A stretch of 44,869 nucleotides of DNA from Acidobacteriota bacterium (GTDB taxonomy: Bacteria; Acidobacteriota; Terriglobia; Acidiferrales; UBA7541), in contig JABDEK010000001.1 in assembly GCA_013287135.1 (NCBI GenBank), positions 80,766 to 125,634 of the forward strand, written 5' to 3'. Within the stretch, counting starts at the first letter, position 1. The number at the start of each line of letters is the position of its first letter. The notes under the pieces are model-generated. The model was given only the letters and a program-made list of their open reading frames with translations. It was not told the origin of the DNA and searched no databases. Positions 15,497 through 22,569 of the stretch are shown here, in pieces. The position numbers and the translations under genes were made by a program.

Positions 15497-16384
15497 GTGG
15501 CCGCTCTTTCAGGAAATAACACATCCGGTTGGGGCCTAATTGCGGGTAACGGAGATTTTCCTTTCTTAGTTCTGGAAGGGGCCCGAAGCCGCGGCATTGA
15601 AATGGCCGTGATCGCGATTCGCGAAGAGGCATCGCCGGAACTAGAGCGCGTTGCGAAACGGTTGCACTGGGTAAGCCTGGGCGAGCTTAGCCGGACAATA
15701 GAACTGCTGCATCAGGAGGGTGTGAAACACGCAGTAATGGCCGGACAAGTGAAGCATAATAAAATTTTCAGCGCCATCCGGCCTGATTGGCGTCTTGCGA
15801 AATTGCTCTTCTCACTACCGGCGAAGAATACAGACTCATTGATCGGCGCCATCGCGCGCGTGCTGGGAGAAGAAGACATCGAACTGGTGGATTCTACAAA
15901 ATTTCTCGGACCGCTCTTGCCGGCGGCGGGCGTTTTGACGCGGCGAGCGCCGGATACATCGGAAGCCGCCGATATTGCTTGCGGACGCAAAGTCGCCCAG
16001 CAAATTGCCGGGCTCGACCTCGGGCAAATGGTGGTGATGCGCGATTGTGCCTGCGTTGCGATTGAAGCCATGGAAGGCACGGACGAAACCATAGAACGCG
16101 CCGCTCGCATTACCGGCGGGCAAAAACTGGTGGTAGTGAAAGTGAGCAAGCCAGCGCAAGATATGCGATTCGACGTCCCAGTCGTCGGGATGAACACGAT
16201 TGAAGTGATGCGCCGGTCGAATGCCACCGCGCTCGCGATTGATGCCGGACGCACTCTCTTGTTCGATCGCGATGAACTGATTCGTGCTGCCGACGCCGCC
16301 GGGATCGCGATTGAGGCATTCGCTCCGGAGAAAACTTCGACGCCGGCGCCGGCAGAAAAGTCCTCGGCGAAAAGGAAGAAGTGA
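15497..16384 (+). CDS. lpxI: UDP-2,3-diacylglucosamine pyrophosphatase LpxI
   Basis: A 295-residue protein of the LpxI (former DUF1009) family, which hydrolyses UDP-2,3-diacylglucosamine to lipid X and UMP in organisms lacking LpxH. Recognisable parts are WGLIAGNGDFPFLVLEGAR at the N-terminus, AVMAGQVKHNKIF, and the C-terminal KPAQDMRFDVPVVGMNTIE. The GTG start at 15497 follows an AGGAG that includes the lpxA stop; spacing is very short, and no better start is nearby. The last ~15 residues are a Lys/Ser/Pro tail. The stop overlaps the next gene as GTGA. Confidence 0.92.
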   Translation: MAALSGNNTSGWGLIAGNGDFPFLVLEGARSRGIEMAVIAIREEASPELERVAKRLHWVSLGELSRTIELLHQEGVKHAVMAGQVKHNKIFSAIRPDWRLAKLLFSLPAKNTDSLIGAIARVLGEEDIELVDSTKFLGPLLPAAGVLTRRAPDTSEAADIACGRKVAQQIAGLDLGQMVVMRDCACVAIEAMEGTDETIERAARITGGQKLVVVKVSKPAQDMRFDVPVVGMNTIEVMRRSNATALAIDAGRTLLFDRDELIRAADAAGIAIEAFAPEKTSTPAPAEKSSAKRKK

Positions 16385-17364
16385 GCGACAAGCCCATCCG
16401 CGTTGCTGTCGTCGGTGTCGGCGAGTTTGGCCGAAACCACGTACGGGTGTGGCGTGAAATCCAAGGCGCGGAGCTTGTGGGCGTAGTGGATGCAAATGCT
16501 CAACGCGCAAAAACGATCGCAGCTGAATTTGGCACGTGCGTGATTCCCGACATTCAATCGCTCGCGGCGGAAGGCGTGCAAGCGGCCACCCTGGCTGTGC
16601 CGACGAAAGAACATGGCCGCATCGGTTGCCAACTCTTAAACGCCGGTCTGGACGTGCTGGCGGAAAAACCTATCGCAGCTTCACTGAAAGAAGCAGATGA
16701 ACTGATTGCAGCGGCATCGCAAAACCGTCGCATTTTGCAAGTGGGCCACGTGGAACGCTTCAACCCAGCCGTGACCGCCATACAGAAAATTGTTTCGCGC
16801 CCGATGTTTTTCGAAGTGCACCGGCTGGGTATTTTTACGCCGCGCAGTCTTGATATCGATGTGGTTTACGACGTGATGATCCACGATCTCGACATAGTTC
16901 TGTCACTCGTGGATTCACCGGTTATCGATTTGAAAGCGGTGGGGATACCGGTGATGACCGATAAGGTCGACATTGCCCAGGCTCGCATCGAATTCGAAAA
17001 TGGCACGGTTGCCAATTTCACGGCTAGCAGAGTTTCCACTGAGCGCGTCCGCAAGATGAGATTTTTTCAGGAGCATGAGTATGTCTCACTCGATTTCACG
17101 CGGCAGGATGTGCTGCGCGTGCGCGTGGAGTCCAGCGGCCCGCAACCTGAAATCAAATTCGAAAAAGTTCCCACCACGCCCGAAGAGCCTTTGCATGCGG
17201 AGCTACGCGGATTTCTCGACTGTGTCCGGACCCGTCGCCCGCCGGTAGTGGATGGCGCAGCAGGCCGGCGCGCTCTGGAACTCGCAAATCGTGTGATGGC
17301 AGCAACCATTGAGCATGCGCAACGCGTCCAACTTGCTACATTCGCTCCGCAGGATGTTCGATGA
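16381..17364 (+). CDS. Gfo/Idh/MocA-family oxidoreductase in the lpx operon
   Basis: A 327-residue NAD(P)-dependent sugar oxidoreductase. The Rossmann loop VGVGEFGRNHVRVW opens the protein, the catalytic Lys lies in AEKPIA (~95-100), and GHVERFNPA and YDVMIHDLDI are the usual substrate-site segments. It starts GTG, overlapping lpxI, and its stop overlaps the TonB gene start as ATGA. A homologue in lpx clusters, GnnA, oxidises UDP-GlcNAc at C3 so that GnnB can aminate it, giving amide-linked lipid A; no GnnB-like aminotransferase is in the window. A nucleotide-sugar substrate is therefore plausible but unproven. Family assignment is sure, the reaction is not. Confidence 0.88.
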   Translation: MSDKPIRVAVVGVGEFGRNHVRVWREIQGAELVGVVDANAQRAKTIAAEFGTCVIPDIQSLAAEGVQAATLAVPTKEHGRIGCQLLNAGLDVLAEKPIAASLKEADELIAAASQNRRILQVGHVERFNPAVTAIQKIVSRPMFFEVHRLGIFTPRSLDIDVVYDVMIHDLDIVLSLVDSPVIDLKAVGIPVMTDKVDIAQARIEFENGTVANFTASRVSTERVRKMRFFQEHEYVSLDFTRQDVLRVRVESSGPQPEIKFEKVPTTPEEPLHAELRGFLDCVRTRRPPVVDGAAGRRALELANRVMAATIEHAQRVQLATFAPQDVR

Positions 17365-18737
17365 TTCCGCGGACGCTGGTGCCAACCGATGTGCGTCCTG
17401 TTACGGACAACGGGGATAAGAAGCCGCCGCGCCGGCTGTCCACTTACATGGACGACCGCACGGTTGTGCCTTCCGAGTTGTCCGACAGCGCGGCCCCTCT
17501 GGACGGAAAGACGACCATCCCTTCGCATCTTCCGCTTGGCGTTCTGGTCGATCGCACGCTAGTCTCCCGTTCGATGCCGGCTAAGGCATTCGAAAGCTTC
17601 GGCCCCATCACCGAATATCCTTCCCTCGATATTCTCGATTCCCGTGTGGTGGTGCCTGCCTATGTGGAACCGCCCGAGCAGCGCGAGATAGAAAGATTCA
17701 ACAAGCCGCAACAAATGACGGCGGAACTCCGCGAACTCGTCGAGCCGGATATCTTCAATACCGGCGAAGCAAACCTGCTAGTCGAGCCGGAAGAGAAGCG
17801 CGACGCGAAGGAAGATCTAATTACCAGATCGCTTTCTATCGCATTTCACGTCGGCTTCATCATTTTTTTGATTTTCTTGCCTAAAATTTTTCCGCCCCAT
17901 ATTCCCACCTCGGAAGAAACCCTATTGGCGAGCAAGGAGCTCGGCGTTGTTTACCTTCCTTCCGACGTGCCTTCCCTATCAAAAGCCCCAGCCTCGGAAC
18001 CAGGACCGAAGGTTCGAATCAGCCCCAAGACGCTGAATCATGCCGCGCCCCCGCGGCCGGAATCGCACGCTATCGAAGCTCCTCCGGCGTCCAGTCCCGA
18101 AAAGCCTCCCACGGATTTGCCTTCTGCTCCCGTTCCACGGACTTCGAGCAGTCCAGCCACGAGCGCACCACCTCCGGAAGCGCCTGCGCCTTCGCGCTTG
18201 TTGTTGCCGAGCCAGCCCCAACCTAAGCCGGGACTCAATCTAGGTTTGCCGAGTTCTTCGCCGGGTAGACAGATGCAGGATCAGATTCAAGACGCAATAA
18301 AGCGCCCTGGCGGTGTAACTTACGGCGACGAAGGTTCGGGCGGCTCTGGCGGCACTGGCCGAGGCGGCGGACACGGCCCTGGTGCCGGATCGGGCATGAC
18401 CATCCTCAGCGATCTCCAAGGTTGGGACCCCAAGAGCTATATGAACCGGCTTCACGCGATCGTCATGAGGAACTGGACCGCAGTTCTTCCTGAATCCTAT
18501 TACATGGGAGATAAAGGGATCGTCGTGATTACATTTACCATCAATCGCGATGGCACTATTCACGTGGACGAGCCGACCTTGGACCGAACTTCGGGGAAAG
18601 AAGCGCTCGACCGCGCCGTGATGGCTGCCATCCGCACATCGGTCCCCTTCGAACCATTGCCCCCCGATTACAAAGGTGACTCCCTCCAGTTGCGCGGCGC
18701 TTTTTACTACAATATTCAACCTAACTCCGGGCAGTAA
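17361..18737 (+). CDS. TonB-family energy-transducing protein with a repeated RTxVP motif
   Basis: A 458-residue protein. Residues 1-155 are predicted cytoplasmic and contain five copies of a short motif: RTLVPTDV (4), RTVVPSEL (33), TTIPSHLP (51), RTLVSRSM (65) and RVVVPAYV (95). One membrane helix lies at about 157-177. A Pro/Ser/Ala-rich periplasmic spacer (about 200-300) and a Gly-rich patch (322-345) follow, then a TonB C-terminal domain (355-455) with YMNRLHAIVMRNWTAVLP and GIVVITFTINRDGTI. TonB couples the inner-membrane proton gradient to outer-membrane transporters. The long N-terminus is unusual, since classic TonB starts almost at the helix. No exbB or exbD is adjacent. Translation is probably coupled to the oxidoreductase. 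Confidence 0.88.
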   Translation: MIPRTLVPTDVRPVTDNGDKKPPRRLSTYMDDRTVVPSELSDSAAPLDGKTTIPSHLPLGVLVDRTLVSRSMPAKAFESFGPITEYPSLDILDSRVVVPAYVEPPEQREIERFNKPQQMTAELRELVEPDIFNTGEANLLVEPEEKRDAKEDLITRSLSIAFHVGFIIFLIFLPKIFPPHIPTSEETLLASKELGVVYLPSDVPSLSKAPASEPGPKVRISPKTLNHAAPPRPESHAIEAPPASSPEKPPTDLPSAPVPRTSSSPATSAPPPEAPAPSRLLLPSQPQPKPGLNLGLPSSSPGRQMQDQIQDAIKRPGGVTYGDEGSGGSGGTGRGGGHGPGAGSGMTILSDLQGWDPKSYMNRLHAIVMRNWTAVLPESYYMGDKGIVVITFTINRDGTIHVDEPTLDRTSGKEALDRAVMAAIRTSVPFEPLPPDYKGDSLQLRGAFYYNIQPNSGQ

Positions 18738-18744
18738 CAGCGCC

Positions 18745-18840
18745 GTGAAACTCAATCGCACGCAAATCCGTGGAACGCTACTTTTGGCGGCGGTGTCGCT
18801 ACTTTGGCTGCTATGGCGTTTCTCGGCTGTCTCTAGATGA
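18745..18840 (+). CDS. Candidate 31-residue single-pass membrane protein
   Basis: A short frame beginning GTG at 18745, 7 bases after the TonB-family stop and ending TGA at 18838-18840, where it overlaps the miaA ATG in an ATGA. The product starts MKLNRTQIRG and continues with one hydrophobic helix (LLLAAVSLLWLLW), ending RFSAVSR. A basic N-terminus plus one helix suggests an inner-membrane microprotein. Nothing similar is recognised. Support comes from the tight fit between its neighbours and the 4-base overlap that recurs elsewhere in this operon. A clear ribosome-binding site is missing, so it could be a chance frame. Confidence 0.45.
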   Translation: MKLNRTQIRGTLLLAAVSLLWLLWRFSAVSR

Positions 18841-19772
18841 GCGCGCTGGCTCCTCTTCTAGTTATCCTTGGACCAACCGCTTCCGGAAAGTCTTCCCTCG
18901 CGATTTGGCTTGCTGAGAGATTAAACGGCGAAGTACTTGTTTGCGATTCCACGCAGGTTTACAAGTATTTCGATATAGGCACGGCCAAGATGCCTTTGAG
19001 CGAACAGCACGGAATCGCGCATCACCTTGTAGACCTTTGCGAGCCTGAACAAATTTTTACCGCCGGTGAATATCGCAGACGGGCTTTGCAAGTCCTGGAG
19101 GAAGTGACTCAACGCAAGAAATTGCCTATCCTGACTGCGGGCACGGGTCTGTATCTCCGGGCGTTGCTGGAAGGCTTGTCGGATGCTCCGGAACGATCTG
19201 AAGAATTGCGCACGCGCATGCGTGAAAAGGCCGAGCGTCGCGGGCCAGGACATCTTCACCGCATGCTCACGCGTTTAGATCGGGCAAACGCTTCGCGCAT
19301 CGCTCCTCGCGACACCCAGAAAGTTATTCGCGCGATTGAAATGCGGATTCTCGGCAAAAAGCCGGTTAGCGAAATCCAGGGTGAAGGACGCCGTAGCCTG
19401 GAAGGCTATGCCGTAAAAAAAATCGGATTGTCACCTCCGCGCGAGGCTCTTTATACAAGAATTGAAGAACGCACTGAGTCGATGATACGGGACGGCTGGC
19501 TTGAGGAAGTCAGCCGGCTCATGTCAAAAGGTATTTCTCTGGATGCAAAACCATTTCAATTTATCGGTTATTCCGAACTACGTTCTCACATGAATGGACA
19601 ACTGACGATGGAATCTGCCGTGCAAAAAATTCAGCAAGCCACTCGACAATTCGCCAAGCGCCAGCTCACCTGGTTTCGAAAGGAGCCGGCAGTTCACTGG
19701 CTCCCTGGGTTTGGCGATGACCCGAAGATGACCTCAGCCGCCCTGGAATTTGTTAAAGGTTCTCACCCGTGA
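18837..19772 (+). CDS. miaA: tRNA dimethylallyltransferase MiaA
   Basis: A 311-residue enzyme that adds the dimethylallyl group to A37 of tRNAs reading UNN codons. The P-loop GPTASGKSS (12-20), the DSTQVYKYFDIGTAKMP segment (38-53) and AGTGLYLRALLEGL are diagnostic, and QFIGYSEL and RQFAKRQLTWFRKE close the protein. Length is normal. The ATG overlaps the stop of the 31-codon frame, and it is the last gene of the run starting at fabZ. Confidence 0.95.
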   Translation: MSALAPLLVILGPTASGKSSLAIWLAERLNGEVLVCDSTQVYKYFDIGTAKMPLSEQHGIAHHLVDLCEPEQIFTAGEYRRRALQVLEEVTQRKKLPILTAGTGLYLRALLEGLSDAPERSEELRTRMREKAERRGPGHLHRMLTRLDRANASRIAPRDTQKVIRAIEMRILGKKPVSEIQGEGRRSLEGYAVKKIGLSPPREALYTRIEERTESMIRDGWLEEVSRLMSKGISLDAKPFQFIGYSELRSHMNGQLTMESAVQKIQQATRQFAKRQLTWFRKEPAVHWLPGFGDDPKMTSAALEFVKGSHP

Positions 19773-19791
19773 AGTCTCAGCAATCGACGTT

Positions 19792-19809
19792 GCCGCATTC
19801 AATTGCGGC
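19792..19809. repeat. Hairpin-forming inverted repeat after miaA
   Basis: GCCGCA-TTCAAT-TGCGGC has perfect 6-base arms with a 6-base loop, in the 55-base gap between miaA and the M20 peptidase. No T-run follows, so it is not a standard intrinsic terminator, but it could slow or attenuate transcription. Confidence 0.3.
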
Positions 19810-19827
19810 TGCTAGCATACCCGCGCC

Positions 19828-21015
19828 ATGAACGATCCAAGAACTCATCTGTCGAAAAACGAGATGCGCAAGATTCTGCGCCTTTTGAAAAGTCGCGAGG
19901 CGGAGATGGTGCGCACGCTGGGATCGTTCGTGCGCTGCGAATCGCCGAGCCGCGATAAAAGAGCAGTCGATCGTCTCGGTGAAATAGTTGCAGCCGAATG
20001 GCGCAAGCGGGACGCAAAAGTGCGAGTTCTGGCGGTCGCGAAGCTTGGCAACCAGGTGCGCGCAGAAATCGATCTGGGGAGCGGGCCTGGAACCAAGCAG
20101 CAAATAATGATCCTGGGACATTTGGATACCGTATATCCGCTGGGCACTCTCGCAAAAACGCCGTTTCGAATTTCTGGCGGTCGCGCTTGGGGCCCCGGAA
20201 CGTTTGATATGAAAGGCGGACTGGTCCTGGCTCTTTTTGCCGTGGACGCGTTGAAAACCGTTGGCATCACATGCTCGAAGAGACTCGTGTTTTTGTGGAC
20301 CTCGGACGAAGAAATTGGCAGCGAAAGTTCGCGGCCAGCAATTGAAACCGAAGCGCTCAGAAGCGCTGCGGTACTCGTTCTGGAACCATCGTTCGGGCGA
20401 GATGGCCGTTTAAAGACGGCGCGTAAAGGCGTAGGCACCGCCGAAATCACCGTCACTGGACGGTCCGCCCATGCCGGAGTGGATCCAGAGAAGGGTGTGA
20501 ACGCAGTCCAGGAGCTCGCGTTACAAATAGAACGGCTGATGAAGGTCAGCAATCGCCGCCGTGGCATTTCGGTGCAAACTACGGTTGTCGCGGGCGGCAC
20601 GGTCTCCAACGTGATTCCTGAGCATGCTCACGCGGAAGTGGACATCCGTTTTTCGCGGGCCGCCGATGGGCCCCGGCTCAATCGCAAGCTGCGAACTTTG
20701 GGCCCGATTACAAAAGGTGCGCGAGTGGAAATTCGAGGAGGAACGAATCGACCGCCGCTTGAACGAACGGCAGCCGTCCGGGCGCTATTTCGGCACGCTC
20801 AGTCGTTAATGCACGATATGGGATTACCTCTTGGGGAGGCTTCGACTGGCGGAGGCTCAGACGGAAATCTTACGGCGGCGCTTGGCCTGCCGACGCTGGA
20901 TGGGCTAGGAGCGGTTGGCGACTTCCCGCACAGCCCGCGCGAGCACATTATCATCCGCGCACTGCCCGAGCGCGCAGCATTACTCGCTGGGTTGTTAGCC
21001 ACTCTGCGGCTCTAG
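19828..21015 (+). CDS. M20-family metallopeptidase (carboxypeptidase G2-like)
   Basis: A 395-residue zinc peptidase of the ArgE/DapE/CPG2 group. Metal and catalytic residues are visible: His98 in GHLDTVYP, bridging Asp127 in GTFDMKGG, general-base Glu161 and ligand Glu162 in SDEEIG, and His near the C-terminus in PHSPREH. The dimerisation domain between carries GRSAHAGVDPEKGVNA. No signal peptide is apparent, so it is probably cytoplasmic. Carboxypeptidase G2-type enzymes remove C-terminal glutamate; the substrate here is not predictable. It follows miaA by 55 bases. Confidence 0.88.
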   Translation: MNDPRTHLSKNEMRKILRLLKSREAEMVRTLGSFVRCESPSRDKRAVDRLGEIVAAEWRKRDAKVRVLAVAKLGNQVRAEIDLGSGPGTKQQIMILGHLDTVYPLGTLAKTPFRISGGRAWGPGTFDMKGGLVLALFAVDALKTVGITCSKRLVFLWTSDEEIGSESSRPAIETEALRSAAVLVLEPSFGRDGRLKTARKGVGTAEITVTGRSAHAGVDPEKGVNAVQELALQIERLMKVSNRRRGISVQTTVVAGGTVSNVIPEHAHAEVDIRFSRAADGPRLNRKLRTLGPITKGARVEIRGGTNRPPLERTAAVRALFRHAQSLMHDMGLPLGEASTGGGSDGNLTAALGLPTLDGLGAVGDFPHSPREHIIIRALPERAALLAGLLATLRL

Positions 21016-21053
21016 AATGTTTCGGGCTGTTAGGTCCTAAGAACGATCCAGCT

Positions 21054-22490
21054 TCAGCGCACGTCTTGACGGCGCAAGTAGGCAATTGTCTGCTGCTGAA
21101 GATCTGAATAATCGGAATGCAATGTATCGCGCACGGCGTCTTCCGTGGAAGCAGCGGAGCCAACACGATCGAGCAATCGACTGATATCACTCATACCGCC
21201 CGACTGTACGATGGATTCCACCACCGCAAGAGACCATGCATATGCCATGGAGGCGGAACTGCCGGAGAGTCCCATCCAGGATCCTTCCAGCGCTCCAAGA
21301 GTGGGCACCAATCCCTGATTCGCTTGGTCCAACAGCGCTCCCACGCTGGCGCTTCGCCTCCCTTCCATGTATTGGGCGACACCCTCCTGAAGCCACGTAG
21401 GTGCGCGGCCGTGCGATTTCTGGCCCACAAAGCTGTGCGTGAGCTCGTGCTTCAGCACACGGCCAAGTTCCGGCGTCACGCTGGTCAATCCCTGGACCGG
21501 AATACGTATGCGGCCATCATTAATCGCTCCGGCCCAGCTCGGCGCCCTCGTGATGTCGGCAAATGATTGCTCGGTGTAGAGGATGACGCCAATCTGCTCG
21601 GGCGGACTGAAATCGAGCTGGGACTCCAGATCGCGAAAATCTTCTTCCAGCGTGTGCAGGATACCGCGTGCAAGGTCTGGCGTCGCGCTGCCGTTATACT
21701 TGAGCGCGAAATGGACTGTTTCGCCTTCGCGATAACTTTCCTCTTCGGCTTTATCACGCTCCGCTTTTTCGAGAGCGCTCTCGACTTCCTGATCAGGGCG
21801 CAAACGCTGCGCGAGTTTCCACTGGTCCACTGCCCGCTCCATCTTGTTCGCACCGTAATAAGCCCATCCCATTAATTTTGCGATATCCGGAGCCGCAGGG
21901 CTGGAATCGGGCATGACGCGACGCGCATGCTCCAGCGTGTCCAACGCCGTGGTGAATTGGTTTCCGCGCAGATAGAGAACGGCCAAGTTAAGCAGTAGTC
22001 CGAGATTATCGGGAGCGAAAGACAGGGCCTGTCGGTAATGATCGATTGCTGCGTCCGTATCGCCCTTGCTCACCAAGAATTGCGCGGCCGCGTAATGAGT
22101 AGCCGCTACTTTTTCGATTGCAGCGGCGCCTCCCGATCGCGCATTGTTTTCAAGCTCGGCGATGTAGCCAAAATCGATCGAATTATCGTGAACAGTGAGG
22201 CGAGCAACCTCATCATATCCGCGAACGGGATCAATTGGGGGAGCTGAGACGGGTGGTGCAAAAACCTTGGTTTCTGCAGAGGAATAAGAAAAATTGTCGT
22301 GATCGATTCGAGCTACGATGGATTTGGGGATAGACATTTGCCCGGCAGCCGTCTCATAGGTGATTCGGTCACCGTCCTCGACCACGTTTGAGGCTACAAT
22401 CCTGCGTCCGTTTTTTAGGACAATTGTATCTGCGTTCGCGGAAGAGACCGCGAGCACAAAGAAGAAAGCGATGAGTGCAGCCTGGCGCAC
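21054..22490 (-). CDS. Secreted TPR protein with an MA-like metallopeptidase domain
   Basis: A 478-residue protein with a signal peptide (1-20). Residues 21-63 form a short beta domain starting DTIVLKNGRRI, common at the N-terminus of secreted proteins in this phylum. TPR repeats cover about 133-235 (HYRQALSFAPDN, LLNLAVLYLRGNQ). The C-terminal domain has the zinc motif HELTH (348-352) with the third ligand Glu369 in WLQEGVAQYMEG, as in the peptidase MA-like group. Substrate unknown. It is convergent with the M20 gene and divergent from the M1-like peptidase, 79 bases away, so the two exported peptidases may share a control region. Confidence 0.85.
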   Translation of the reverse strand: MRQAALIAFFFVLAVSSANADTIVLKNGRRIVASNVVEDGDRITYETAAGQMSIPKSIVARIDHDNFSYSSAETKVFAPPVSAPPIDPVRGYDEVARLTVHDNSIDFGYIAELENNARSGGAAAIEKVAATHYAAAQFLVSKGDTDAAIDHYRQALSFAPDNLGLLLNLAVLYLRGNQFTTALDTLEHARRVMPDSSPAAPDIAKLMGWAYYGANKMERAVDQWKLAQRLRPDQEVESALEKAERDKAEEESYREGETVHFALKYNGSATPDLARGILHTLEEDFRDLESQLDFSPPEQIGVILYTEQSFADITRAPSWAGAINDGRIRIPVQGLTSVTPELGRVLKHELTHSFVGQKSHGRAPTWLQEGVAQYMEGRRSASVGALLDQANQGLVPTLGALEGSWMGLSGSSASMAYAWSLAVVESIVQSGGMSDISRLLDRVGSAASTEDAVRDTLHSDYSDLQQQTIAYLRRQDVR

Positions 22491-22569
22491 AGGACCATTT
22501 TAACAAGCCCTTTCGTTTACACGCGCCATCGCTTGTCTGTCCGATGCTCTAAGTTGTACAGTCGATTGA

